A stretch of 64,000 bases of DNA from positions 19,110,708-19,174,707 of the forward strand of contig OY829329.1 of the NCBI GenBank assembly GCA_963691655.1. The letters run 5' to 3'. This stretch comes from Toxonevra muliebris. Lineage: Eukaryota > Arthropoda > Insecta > Diptera > Pallopteridae. Positions 10,748 through 23,375 of the stretch are shown piece by piece (position 1 is the stretch's first letter; the number at the start of each line of letters is the position of its first letter). The position numbers and the translations under genes are program-made. The notes under the pieces are model-generated. The model searched no databases and was not told the origin of the DNA. It saw only the letters and a program-made list of their open reading frames with translations.

Positions 10748-12769
10748 AAAAAGATAACTTAGATTTTATTTTACCAAAAATTGCCAAAAAATTGCAAACT
10801 TTATTCCCTCGCAAAATATAAAGAATGGATGTAAATTTTTAAAATGCTTGAGTTGAGTTGTGTAAATTAACTTTTGAGCTCAATCAGATATTAGTTGAAT
10901 CTGAGGTGAGGAGACACAGTGGAAGAAATGTAATCTCAAATAAAATAAAATAAAAAAATGCGGGGATTGAATACAGAGGAGCTTTTTCATTTAGATGTTA
11001 CTTTTTGAAATAAGTTTATTATTGAAAAGCACACCGAAATTTATTCATATTTGATAAACTTTATTAAAATAGATTTCCCTTTTAAGATAGAGGCAGATCT
11101 CGTCTAACTATTTGATTAGTAAGTATAGAAAATACTTCAAAGTAACAACAATTTTCATTACAATGTGTGTATAACAAAACAAAAGCAAACTAAGCACGCG
11201 GCATAAAAAAAATAAATATTTAAATAAATTTTGCTAACTGATTGCAAAATATATTGACGACAATGCTAATTGGAGTCCATTGACCTCTCCTACGGGTATT
11301 CATACAATATTGTAATCCAATACTGTGTTGTCGGTTGTCATGGATTTGCACACGAAAAAACGAATTAAATTTCCATTTGCAGCTAACCCCATTAATATAG
11401 AAAATAGTATAAAACAATATAATAAAATAAAAATAAAATGAAATAAAATAAAAATAAAATGAAATTTTAATAAATCTAAGTAAAACTTGCTGAATTAGCA
11501 AATTAAGTTTTAATAATAAGTAATTATACTCGATTCAATATTTATGTTTAAGTAAATCAAACATTTGCATCAGCAAAAGATATTTAAATTATAAAAAACT
11601 AAAAATAAAGATTTCATATTTCTTCATTACATACATACCAGTATTCATCAATGGGAAATGTTATACAATTATTAAATTAATAAATATTAAATTTTTATTA
11701 TTTTTATTTTATTTATGCTCTCCGATTTCAGTTCCTTCTTCTTTCTTGTACCCAATTTTCCAATGAATATTTATTTTAATTGAGTTGTTTGGCAATTTCT
11801 CTGTTGTGCATCCGTTGGATATGTAATTTATATTCTCTAAATATTAGTTCGCAAATATCAATTCATTCATTCACTCATACAAACACACACACACACACAT
11901 ACACAAAGGCTCATGCTCGGACTCATATTCATATCCATATAATACCAACAACAACTGCATGCAACAATAACAATATCATCACAGATATGAATTTATTAAT
12001 TACAGAAATTTTCTCATACCATTTTCCTGTCTCTGTCTGGACTCTGGGTGGATAAACTATGAGAGATTCACTTTTATTACAATCAGTTCAGAATGAAATC
12101 AAAAGCGTAAAATCGAAAAAGTCCATCTGAAGGCTGAGGCGGCAGTGGGGTTGGTTATTGCCAAGCTTACTCAGGATTCACGGGTAAACCGTTTTTGCTG
12201 GTTGTTTTCGGTTATTGTTGTTGTTGCTGGTTTTCATTATTAACACGCATATCAATTCATTTGATTGTAATTTATGCGAATCCAATGGATGCGTATCGCA
12301 CAACAACGTGTTGTTGCAATAAAATAAAACTAAACTAAACTGAACTGAATTGCCCTGAAAAATGTTTACTTCCGTCTTTGAGTTTCAGAGTCAATTTGTG
12401 CCGTCTTTCCCTTTCCTGTCTTGTGCATATATTTTTATTTGGCTAATTTTGTGTTACTTAAATTGGTTACTATTATGGTTATTATGTTTGCCAGTTAACT
12501 TTTGTATTAAAGCGATTGATGAAATTTTATTATTTTTGATATTTGAAGCAAAAGTTAAAGTCCAGTAAGAAAAGTTAAGATGTGGAGCTCACCTTATGAT
12601 TGTAAGACGAATTCTGTCGATGAGCTCTGATATTTGGAAGGATATGTATACTGGCAACTTAATTTTTTTGATTTTCGACATTGGTTATTCCCTATGGAGA
12701 AGTTGGACTAGAGAATTTTGCGTCTTAGGTAAAGCTGAGTAAATCAGTTCAGTTGTTCAGTGGCGGGTC
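10748..12769. other. AT-rich spacer with microsatellites
   Basis: No gene is found. The stretch has TAAAATAAAA runs near 11420-11470, a (CA)n tract near 11881-11900 and CAACAACAA/GTTGTTGTT patches at 11948-11970 and 12215-12232. Such patches are common in dipteran intergenic DNA. Confidence 0.5.
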
Positions 12770-14420
12770 TAGAATTTGAGTTTGAGGAGGATAATTCTGC
12801 CAAATTTTTTGATAATTATAAGGCCAATAACTAAACTGAAATTCAAATAAAAAACCTGACCGAGTTCAGTCCAAATCTCAGACTAAAATTTATACCAAAA
12901 TTCAGAAAATTTCAAACCAAAAACTAGATTAAAAAAAAAAAACGAAAAGAGACTAAATTCAAACCATAAGGAGTCCAACTTTAGACCAAAACTCTGCCCA
13001 AAAATTCCGTGAATTCCTACAAAATTAGGTAAAAAATCAAACCAAAATTTAGATTAAAAGAAGATCGATCTCAGAGAAAAAATCAGACCAAAAAGAGACA
13101 ATAGGGAGATGGAACTCAGCTGAAACCTCAGACAAAATTTTAGACCGAAATTCGGATAAAAATTTGGACTAAAAAGAGATCGAACTCGAACCAAAAGGAG
13201 GCAGAATTCATTCCAAAAATTAGATCAAAATTCGAAACCAAAAAGGAAGCCAATTTAAAACCAAAAATCACCGGACCGCGAAAAATTAAACTAAAAAGAG
13301 CCAAATTCAGTAAAAATCGGATAAAAATTCACACCAAATACCAAACAAAAAAACCGAACTCAGACCAAACTTCAAATTCATACCAAATATTAGACCAAAA
13401 TTCAAACAAGAAAAAGACAAAATTCAGACCATAACACAAACAAAAATCAGACCAAAGACGACAAAATTCAGACCAAAAATTCAAACCAAAAACACAAATC
13501 CTCAGACCAATTTGATTGATATCAAAAGTGATAAAATTCAGACTAAAATTTCAGACAAAAATTCCCAACAAAATTCACCCAAAAATTAAAATCAAAAGAA
13601 GACCGAACTCAGATTAAAATCAAACCAAAATGAAACTAAATTCAGACTAAAAACCAGATCAAAAATCACACCAAAATTCAGACCAAAGCTGATCGAACTC
13701 CGATCAAAATTCAGATCAAATGGAAACTAAATTCATACCAAAAATTAGATCAAAAGAAGACCAATCGAAGATAAAATTTAGACCAAAAATCAAACCAAAA
13801 TTTATTTCAAAATTCGGAGAAAAGTTCAAACCAAAAAGAGACAAAAATCGGACCGAATTCCGCCCAAATCTCAGACCAAAATTTATACCAAAATTCAGAC
13901 AAAAATTCAAACCAAAAATTAGGCCAACACTCAAAAAAAAAAAAAAAAAAAAGAGACCAAACTCAAATCATAAAGAAGCTAATTTTAAACCACACCAAAA
14001 GTCTGAAAATTCAAAAAAGCTGGACCAAAAATCAAACTAAAAGGAGCCAAATTTATTTAAAATTCAAAGCAAAATTAGATTAAAATCAGGCTAAATTAGG
14101 CTAAAAGAAGATCGATCTCAGAGAAAAAATCAGACCAAAAAGAGTCAATAACTAGACAGAAGTTTAGAAAAAAAACTTAGATAAAAATGCAAACTAAAAG
14201 GAGATCGAACTCAAACCGAAAGAAGACAAAATTTAGGCAAAAATTAGATTAAAATTCAAACCAAAAAGAGGCCGAATTCGGACCATAAGGAGACCAACTT
14301 CAAACCTAAACTCATACCAAAAATCATAACGAAAACCGGACCGAAAATCAAACCAAAAATATCCAAATTCAGTAAAGAATCGGAACAAAATTCAGAGCTT
14401 AGATGAAAAATGGGGCTAAA
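12770..14420. repeat. Long degenerate 'accaaaattcag' low-complexity array
   Basis: About 1.65 kb consists of variants of ACCAAAATTCAGACCAAA with AGAGAC, AAGGAG and GAACTC interspersions. The phase is irregular, so I cannot state a fixed period. An open frame at 13720-14040 translates to Lys/Pro/Phe-rich repeats, and the opposite strand gives FGLNFG repeats. Both are by-products of the array, with no start context or conserved domain. Related wording recurs at 24.1-25.1 kb. Confidence 0.8.
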
Positions 14421-15784
14421 TATTAGACCAAATTATTCCTTAAATTTTGAATTTATTTTGCTACACTATAGTCCAAATTAACGAAAATTGATCGCCTTAC
14501 GCCAGCAGTTTTCAAAATAATTGTAATGCTAAAGATCCTGAATTCTAAGATTAATATTATCGATTGATATCCAACTGTGATTCAAAACTTTTGTTCTGAA
14601 ACTCTCCAACTTAAGTTACTAATTTTTACTAATTGAATAAATATGTTGTGCCTTATGGTTGAGCAGATAAATGAATGGAAAACGTCATTCCATATGGTCT
14701 CGACTACCTTCGAAACCAGAAAACGCAGACGACCCAAAGTGACTCAGAAGTATTTAATGAACATAGAAATATGTGAATCAAGGAAATATTAAAGAGAATT
14801 GAAGATGATGGGTTCCGAAAGAGGAAGGAAGGACTGCTTAGCTATCCTGTATTCACACTTTTTCTAAATTAGTAAAGGAGTAAAAAACTATCATGGATTT
14901 ATATTGTATTTGAAATATTTGTCCTGGAACTGAATCTAAAAAGTTATGTGTTGCATACTTTTAGGCTTAAAGTAAAATATATAATAAAATGCACACTTAT
15001 AAACTCACACATACTATGAAACCTCGCACGACACCAACGTGACATTTGGTTTTTAATTTCTATCAATTCACTCCGCTATAAATTTTATTAGAAATTCGAA
15101 ATTAAAATCATTTTTCTCGTTTTTATATGGCTGATACTTAATGGGTTAAAGATTTCCTTTGAGTAATTTGCGAAAATTGTGACTTAAATTATGTATATAT
15201 TATGTGTTTAAAGTTCTAAAAGTTTTACAGGACATTGTCAAAGTTAGTGAAATCAAAATAACTTTACTTCTTATTATTATCCTAATAAATTCAATAACGA
15301 GTTGATTTGAAAAAACATTTTTACTTTAAATTGATCGAATTTACGCACGAATGAAATTTTGAGAAGATTTTCCACATCAGAACACACACACACGCATACA
15401 CACATCATATAGTTACACCCTCTCATTGTGAAAAGTAACAATATTAGAGTCCTTGACAATTTTTCACACTTTTCTTACTGAGAGTTCAATCACGAGCACG
15501 TGTCATGAAAGTAGTATGGGGGCAGGTGGAAAGAGGTGGAGAATAACGAGTATTACTTATTTCAATTTTTAGTAAAAGATGAGGAAATAAAAGAATCAAT
15601 ATTTAAAAAAAATAATAATAAATGCTCAATCTGTTTAAACTACATAACAAGAGAAATAAATTTATGACTAGGCATGAAAAATTTTTTGGCAAGTTTTATG
15701 ATTGTTTATCAATATACAGGGCTGCTATTTTAAAGTGGGATAAGCTTGCGATTAACCTGCACTTTTAATTTCATTGACTTTAGG
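14421..15784. other. Non-coding spacer
   Basis: No gene or element was recognised. A (CA)n/(GT)n patch lies near 15380-15405. Confidence 0.45.
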
Positions 15785-16830
15785 TTAGGTTAGGTAGTGC
15801 TGGCAGGCCGAAGTCACACATAGAACTTTAGGTCCTTAGCGATACCAGATAGGAGTCCTATAGGAATTATTAAGCGAATGTACACATCATTTAAGATGCA
15901 AGCGTGTTTAGTAAACTTTAGAAGACAGTTCACCCTCAGTTTAACGACCTCGTTCAGACCCTCAAACTAATTACATCCTAATTACATCAATCGATTCCTA
16001 GCGAGCGAGGGACAGGAACAAAGAAGATGCTCTAAAATTTCCGTCGCATCTTGTTCCATACATTTCTTGCATGTTTCATTATCAGTTAGTTTTAGTTTAA
16101 ACGCATGCATTGCCACCAAACAATGGCCAGTTACTACGCCAATTACTGTTCTCACGATTGAACGATATAACTGTAGGGGTCTTCCATAACAGTTTGCAAT
16201 CTAAGGTTAGCCCTAAATATTTAACTTCAGAAGACAACTGCAGTGATACTCCCTTCATTGTTGGTAGTAACAGGCCTCCTTCTTGCGATTCCTGGTGAAG
16301 AGCACTAAGATGCTTTTACTAGGATTCACTGAAAGACGCTGCTGATCACACCAAACCTCGATCTTGTCCAAGACTTCTTGCATTTTGATGCATACCGTCT
16401 GTAAGGACTGTCCCGAGATTAGTACGCACACATCGTCAGCATATGCTTGGATGTGAACTAAAAAATTTTGCAATTCATTAATGACGATGTCTTCAACACC
16501 ATATCTGTCTGGGCGAAAAGCACATCGAGTCGAAGGTAGCGTTGTCAAAAGCCCCTTCAATATCGACAAACACTTCCAGGGCGTAATTTCCTGCTTCTAG
16601 CCCTTGTTCAAATGTACTAACACAGTCGTGAAGAGAATTGAGAGAGAATTTTCGGTAGAGTGTAGTTATCTCTTCCGGTTTTAGGAATAAATATAACTTT
16701 AACCAAGCGCCAAAAACGTGGAATATATCCGTGAGCGAGACAAGCCATGAATACACTTTCTAGAAACTTCATAAGATTTGTCCATACTCCCTAGACTTAA
16801 ATCATAAAGACTGTTTTGAGCATTTTACAG
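15785..16830 (-). pseudogene. R1/LOA-type LINE remnant with internal deletion
   Basis: On the minus strand the order is a reverse transcriptase start (VKVIFIPK-like, near 16710), the block ALEVFVDIEGAFDNATFDSM (about 16588-16525) and a palm block QAYADDVCVLISG near 16450. These are followed by WCDQQRLSVNPSKSILVLFTR near 16350-16290 and EVKYLGLTLDC near 16210. It then passes almost directly, with a frame change, into the C-terminal block VVTGHCLVAMHAFKLKLTD and CKKCMEQDATEILEHLLCSC (about 16140-16000). The RNase H domain that normally lies between is gone. The 3' end on the plus strand is GGTTAGGTTAGGTAG at about 15783. Frameshifts and the deletion make it inactive. Confidence 0.85.
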
Positions 16831-18640
16831 AGTAAGGAGCTTATGTTTCTTAACACAACAATCTACGGCGAACTGTTCTACAATTTACGGATCGATTAGT
16901 TTTTTAACAGATCTGGACTTATGCGAAAGGTCATATATATATTCAACAATTCTGTGATCTAATATTAATCTTATCTTCTATTTCATGGAAGTATATTTTG
17001 ATAATACCTTTGTCACCTTGTAATTCTCACCCTGTGGAAGAAATTATAAGTTTGTTTGTAGTATTTTCTTTAGAATTCACTAGAAATGTAAAAAAAAAAA
17101 TAAAAACTTGATTATTTCATATAAACTTTTGAAATTTTTTATTTAATATTTTTACAAAGTAACATTTCCGTGAAATCAGTAAAATTCTCATTTGGATTAT
17201 CTTGAATTCAATTGAATTTTCACTTATTTTCATTTGGTTGTAAAAAATCTTTGAGGATTATTTTCTTGTTGTTATACTTATATTTTTTTCTTTGAAGAAA
17301 ATTTAATACTTACCTATTTGAAAAGAATATAAAATGCTTTCCACATTAATAAGAAAACTACAAAAAAGTATATGTTTATATTTTTTTAGCATTCATTTGA
17401 AGTTTTAATCGAAATCCTACTCCCATTCTCATCTAAGATGAGTTGTTTTGTTTAACATTTTCTTAAAGTATCTTTTCCCTTCATTACTACAAAGAAATTT
17501 GTATCTCAAAAAGAAAAATAAACCTCGATGCTTATCAAAAATCTATTTAGAATTCATATTCCACGCACACAAACAATTTAAATTTTTTTCTTCATGAACA
17601 ACTTACATACTTATTTTGTTGTTGCTCATCTTCTGGCTATACTTTTTCCATCATAACCAAAGTCAAAGTTAAATCAAGTGTTAAAGACAGATGCCCTAAC
17701 ATTATCCTTACATACTCATACTTGCACATATGCATACATACACATATAAACACTCATTCATATATGTACGTATATCACTTTTTGTTCTAACCCCTTTTCT
17801 TTTTCAACGTTGTTTGGTATGACTTTAACGTTTTATTCGGTGGCTTAATATGGAAATAAACATATTTTATCCGATATTGCGGGAATTTATGGTTTCTTAA
17901 AAAAAAAGAAACGGATGTCAAGGAAATATGAAAAATAATGCAGCAAATTGAAAAAAAAAAAAATTATATGAAAAAAGAGGGGAAGTTGTGGGAATAGTCA
18001 TACACATATGCTTAAAGAAAATAGTCTTCCTTTTCTCATAAAAAATAATAAAAAAAAACTTTTATGTGAGAGAATGCCAGTTAATTTGTGAGATACGAAT
18101 ATGACAAATGGTAAAATCAGTGTGCCATTATAATGTGGCATAAAATATATGTATTTGTCATTGATAGGACAAGAACTCTATAGGCTTAAGGATTTGATAA
18201 GCAGGAAATATAATATTGAAATGCTTACATCATAAGTTGTACTTATAGAATGGACCCAAAGAGCTTGCTTAATTAATTAAAGCTAGTTTTTGAGGTTAAT
18301 GATTGATCAAGAACTTGAATACATTCGATTTCAAGCGCCCTAAAGAACATTAAACTGTGCAACAATCTTCAGAAAAATGTTTCAAACTTGAACGAAACCT
18401 CTCTCATATGATTTTTGCTTATTTTTTCTATGCAAAAACTTAGAAAAGGTTTACTAGAAAAACGTTCCTATCACAAAAGAAATAAAAGGAAAAGATAAGG
18501 AAGAAGAAAAAAATTGCAGTAAATACGAAGAGAGCAGTGAGTAAAACCGATTTTTGGATGAAACATTTTATAATTTTCAAATGTCAACCGCTGCCTTCGC
18601 CAAATACTACGCATCTGATGGCCGAACATGATCAGCAACA
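16831..18640. other. AT-rich spacer
   Basis: No gene is recognised. It holds A/T homopolymer runs and many short open frames with biased composition. Confidence 0.5.
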
Positions 18641-18679
18641 CAGATTCGTACCTAAGATGCGTTGTGGACCCAATTTTCG

Positions 18680-18790
18680 TTCAAATAAAAATAAAAGAAA
18701 ACTGAAATGGATTGGCCACACATTGCGTAGATAAGGAGAGGTTTGGAAGTCGTGTACGAATAAATGTATATATATATATATATCCGCACT
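18680..18790 (+). pseudogene. Possible LINE 3' fragment (RTE-like) with TA repeat
   Basis: The open frame ending near 18734 finishes KRKLKWIGHTLRR, which resembles the 'W-GH-LR' block near the C-terminus of RTE-type LINE proteins. It is followed by a (TA)n tract at about 18765-18783. The match is short, so this is tentative. Confidence 0.3.
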
Positions 18791-19166
18791 TTCATTCGAA
18801 GACATAATTGTCCATTGTGATTGCCATGTAGAGGCACGTCTCTAACCACGGTTTCAGTTAACAGTCCAGGTAGTGTCCCTATTGATGAACCATTTGGTTC
18901 TCTGAAAGCTGGTAAGGAGACCCAATGGTTTCACTTTCGTTATCGTTATGGAGTCTGTTTGTCTGAAGCCATTGACATTCTACCTCTTCTTCATTATGAC
19001 TTTTATACAGTCCGTTGGAGCATTGATGCAATAGCACAATATCCAGTTCTCACTCCTGCGAGCAGACGTACTACAGATTTGTTGTGCCCTAAGACAACAT
19101 TTGCTTTCTTCATATCTAACCTTGGTCATCGAGCCCTTGAAACTCTACAGTCATCTAGGTTAGTCC

Positions 19167-19272
19167 TCGACGACGACCTCGATAGTCTAGTGCACTAAAC
19201 TTTCTAATATTATGGTATTAGAATAGGCCGTTCAGGCCTAAGTGTGTCTCTAGACAGCCACCCCAACCTACT
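19167..19272 (+). mobile_element. tRNA-derived SINE, copy 3, internally deleted
   Basis: This copy runs in plus orientation. The head GACGACCTCGATAGTCTAGTG and the tail GGCCGTTCAGGCCTAAGTGTGTCTCTAGACAGCCA-CCCAACCTA match the other two copies. About 200 bp of the middle, including the B box, is replaced by a short AT stretch. The flanks TAGGTTAGTCC (19156-19166) and TAGGTTAATCC (19273-19283) look like an 11-bp target-site duplication with one change. The LINE reading frame text is continuous when the SINE and one flank are skipped. Confidence 0.75.
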
Positions 19273-20580
19273 TAGGTTAATCCATTCGTTATTTAACACA
19301 GCGACGGTGCGATCATTTATTTTTGCTAAATAGTTCGCCCATCGAAGATTGTATAGAGGTATTCGTCTCGTTCAGTTCATCCATTTCAGAGCCCCTTTTG
19401 ACCATTTCATCTACTATTTCATTTCGTTCAATATTGCTATGTACAGGAACCCAGGAGAAAATTACTTTATGGTGCTTAATAACTCGGTAAAGATGATAAT
19501 TCCAGCATTACCTGTTACCAAACAAAACCAGTCTCCTCTGGTTAGATATAAAGTTAAAATTCTCGTAGTAAACACCAAATCCGAAGTCATGTAATCTGTG
19601 GCCTCTCCTTTTTATCTCACTCAAAATTGTAAAGTGTTCATAGTTAGCTGAATACCGCTCGTTAGATTCTCTTAGTCTGAGAGCGCCTTTGACGACACAG
19701 CCATGAATAAACACCCGTAGCGGTAAGAGATTAAATATCATATTTATCACAAGTGTCTGTTTTTTTCTAATGCGAGTTTAGTTGCTTTTCTCACCCAACG
19801 CCTTTCAGCTGATGAACTACCCATAGGTAATGAGCGGTCTTATGATTGTGATGATGCATTCCGTGAATAATATACGGTGACAATCCCCATCTTTTCCCAA
19901 AGGTTCTTTTACAGCCATAGTATGCAGCCATTCCCTTCTTCGTTCTCTTTTTGATGTTCTCCAATTATCCAATTTAGCTTGGAGCCCAGAATAGTATCGA
20001 GATACCTTGCTTCGAAAGAGAGAAAGCGTCACTCCATTCAACTTTGATATTTTTGTTTTACTCGTGAACAAGACTAGCTCAGCCTTAGCAGGATTTACTC
20101 GTAAGCCGTTCCGCTTGGCAAAGTTGGAAATTTAGCCTAATGATGATCTCATAAGCTCCCTAATTGCAGACAAGAATTTGCCGGGGACTAATATAGCTAC
20201 GTCGTCAGCGTAGGCGATAACCCACGTTCTCTTTGCTTTGAAAACTTGTAGAATCCCATTAACTACTAGGAGCCATAGGAGCGGTGATACCACTCCCACT
20301 TGCGGCGTTCCCCTAGTAGTCCATAACAACGTTATTGTTTCTGCCTCTCAGCGTTGTTCCAATCCAAGCCACTAAGAAATCCTTAACTCCATGATCCTCC
20401 TTTCATGAGGCTACTTCGATGTCAAGGAAACCTACTAAAGTGTATTTTTAATGTTATCAACCACTTCATGAAGAACGCTATCCACTGATCTACCTTTACG
20501 GTATACATGCTATGCGATATCGATTATGTGAATGCTTTGAATGAATGCCACTCTGGCATAAATTTCAATAAGCTGCTCAA

Positions 20581-20893
20581 GGTTAGGTTAGGTTGGAGTG
20601 GCTGTCGAGAGACACACTTAGGCCTGAACGGCCCATTGTGATACCACATAGTTGGACCTACAGTTTAACGCCGATTCCGAACGGCGGTGTGGCAATTTTT
20701 TATCGGCTTGGTGGTTTTGCCATTACCAACCAATGTGTGTACTTGTACACATTCTTATAATTCTCATACACTTTATATTGATAGTGAATATAAGAAAGTA
20801 ATGAAAATTAACCACCAGACGAAGACGGGAATCGAACCCGAACCTCCCAGATGAAAGTCTAGTACACTATCCACTAGGCTATCGAGGTCGTCC
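20581..20893 (-). mobile_element. tRNA-derived SINE, copy 2, intact with 14-bp TSD
   Basis: This 313-bp element lies between perfect 14-bp direct repeats AATAAGCTGCTCAA (20567-20580 and 20894-20907), which come from the host LINE. On the minus strand the head carries an A-box-like TAGCCTAGTGGATAGTGTA and a perfect B-box core GGTTCGATTCC. The body is near-identical to copy 1, and the tail on the plus strand is GGTTAGGTTAGGTTGG. A SINE borrows LINE enzymes for integration, which fits the TSD. It is the best-preserved copy in the window. Confidence 0.93.
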
Positions 20894-21195
20894 AATAAGC
20901 TGCTCAAATGTTTTTAAAATAAACGATGATAGACTTATCGGCCTGTAATCTTTTGCATTAGAGTGATTTAGTTTTCCTGCTTTTGGAATGAAAACAACCC
21001 AAACCTATCTCCCGATTTTTGGCACTTACCCATCGGTTAGATATCTTGAAAGGATGTACCCTAAATGAGGCACTACGCTCTCAATAGAATATTGTAGTAT
21101 AATATAATTAAATGTGGTCTCACTAATTAAAGCGGATTGAATAAACCCATCGCCCAAACAACCTTTTCCCTATCCACTATTTCCAATCTCATTGA

Positions 21196-23367
21196 TGCCC
21201 GGACAAATGCCATCTGACTTTTGACGGCGGTCAAGTCCGTGCAACGTGGAAAGTGTACACACTGCAGTAGAACCTTAGCCTGGAGGTATCGATATTTATC
21301 GACAAACGGTTTTATCGAAATTCTTTATTTGCAAATATAGTTGACTCCTTCTGGCGAATGTAATTAAATATAGCGAGAAAATTTAAACAACAGTAGGTTT
21401 TGTTTGTTATATCAAATGGAATATTGAGTAGCATATACTTTCATATTTGTATGAAATAGAGCGTTCAAGTTCAACAATATTGTAAAGAGCATTATGTAAT
21501 TTGCCGCCAAGCTCTAGACTGGAATCCGTAAGGGGCTTGATAAAGCGGTGATGCCCAAAGATCACGTAGAAACGCAGTCTATTAAAGTACATAGAAGAAA
21601 CAAGATAAACATGGAGTGAAATGAATGCGCTTGCTAACAACCGAACAAGCAGGAAATGCTTTGTAGAGGCCTAATGCACCGCTAGATGTTAAATGGAACT
21701 GAAGATGATGATGATGAAACTCATATATCAAAAAAAAACGCAAAATTTTTTGATCGCTGATTACTAAAGACAAACAGCCAATTTTAAACGGACGTTATAA
21801 TTTTCGAACTTTCGGCATCAGTTAGAACTTAATAGCTTATAGGGTACCTTGAAAGGTTTTCAGAAATATTTGTTAGTCATCAACATTTATTATTAATTTT
21901 TTGCAAACAGCTTTGCTTTTGTAACTCTGTGTTGACTAAAACCAATTTATCGCATAAATTATAATGCATTTATTCATTGTTATAGAATGGTTTGTTATAA
22001 ATGCATAATTCAAGTTAAATCCATTCCACTCATCGCCTTCACTTCTGCGGAAATAATTCAAAAACTACTAAAAAAGTTTAAATTGCTTCATTAAAATATT
22101 AAAAGTTAAAAACAAAACAACATAAAAGCATAATTATCAAAAATCAAAATGCAACAAAAAGTAAAAAAAAACTAAAAGGGACAAGGTCACTTTTTGCAGC
22201 AAATTCATATATAAATACACTTTAATATTCCTTTACATGCAATTTAATCCTTGTATTACCCTGCGTAACCCTTAATACTACACTGCACTACATATGCAAC
22301 AATACTCATTCCACATTTTCAAATAGTTTTTTGTGTTGAACTTTTGCGCAAGTCTTCTGGAAATTATGGAAGTCCTTCATGCGCATACACATACATCCAT
22401 ACGCACATAAATCACCAAAACAGGAGAATATTCGCGCACGGTCTTTTCATTTATGTAGGTGCAAATGTATGCCAGAGCGAGAATAATTCAAATTTGCCTC
22501 AGTACATAATCATAAAAGTAACGCCCCTTGAGTTCATCATGTCCATGCTGAACGCCTTCATTGAGTAGCTAAGCTGAGGTATGTAGCAGATGGTGTTGAT
22601 ATCCTATTTTTGGAACTAATTGAAATTACTTCCATGACTCTGTTTATATGTATGTATGTATGTAAATTGTGCTGTTATATGTGCTACTATGTGTGTACGA
22701 ATGTGTATTTCTTGCAATGGAACACCTGTAAATATTGCATAGTACTATCTTCGCATATGTATGTATGCAAAATCTGTATGTAGCTATAAACAAGCGAAAA
22801 TAATTAAATTTGTTTACCCTCACCCTAATTGAATTTTCGATTTAATTAAATTTAAAAGCTTCATACAATATTTTAAGAAATCCTTTGGATTTTATAAAAT
22901 ATTTCATTTTGTTCACATTGTTTTTTTTTTTTTTTTTATATTTATTAGTTTATTGATATTAAATATGTATTTACTGGTTTTTAAAAATAAGAAAATATTT
23001 ACATTGAAGGATATCACTTCTACATAAACGCCACTATAAACTATTGCTTCAGATTCTAGGTTCAAGCCATAATCCAGAAAAATTCTCAATTTGACTCTAC
23101 AATGCGGCAGAAAATCAATCCTTGAGGCCTAGAACTGATAAAATAACACCATGTCCAGATTCGCATTCTTCGACCCCCATTTCATTAGAAAAAAGTGCTT
23201 AAAAAGTTTCCATTAAAGATCTTAGGGTCACCAGTGGACCATAGCAAAACTCGTATTGCCAAAAAAGTAGACAAAAATTTAAAAATATGGAAAATTATTT
23301 TTGAATAATAACGTGAACAATACAACACCAGTTGATACTATCCTAAATCAATCGGGAGGAGAGTCTT
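21196..23367. other. AT-rich spacer
   Basis: No gene is recognised. The stretch includes TATG repeats near 22650-22665 and a T17 tract at 22921-22937. Confidence 0.5.
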
Positions 23368-23375
23368 GTTGAAGC

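Larger units (their letters stand above)
18800..21195 (-). mobile_element. 5'-truncated R1/LOA-type LINE carrying two SINE insertions
   Basis: Read right to left on the minus strand, this is one continuous decayed ORF2. The blocks are VFIPKAGKLNHSNAKDYRPI (about 21010-20950), a reverse transcriptase block around 20430 and the palm block VIAYADDVAILVPGKF (about 20225-20175). These are followed by VSRYYSGLQAKLDNW near 20010, VKGALRLRESNERYSANY near 19690 and an RNase H-like VPVHSNIERNEIVDE near 19440. The last blocks are RWANYLAKINDRTVAVLNNE near 19345-19285 and GVRTGYCAIASMLQ near 19060-19020. Frameshifts and stops are numerous. SINEs interrupt it at 19167-19272 and 20581-20893, and the LINE reading resumes across each. 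The 5' end of the LINE (endonuclease) is missing. Confidence 0.85.

Noticed and set aside
13720..14040. A 106-aa Lys/Pro-rich open frame.
   Set aside because: It is a translation of the low-complexity ACCAAAATTCAG array. There is no domain, and both strands are open for the same compositional reason.
18821..19198. A 125-aa plus-strand open frame that looks like a gene.
   Set aside because: It is antisense to the LINE ORF2 C-terminus (GVRTGYCAIASMLQ on the minus strand) and ends inside SINE copy 3.
20820..20885. A possible functional tRNA gene (A and B boxes).
   Set aside because: It is the tRNA-like head of a SINE, repeated at 10.7 kb and 19.2 kb, flanked by TSD and lacking a full cloverleaf acceptor stem that I can pair.
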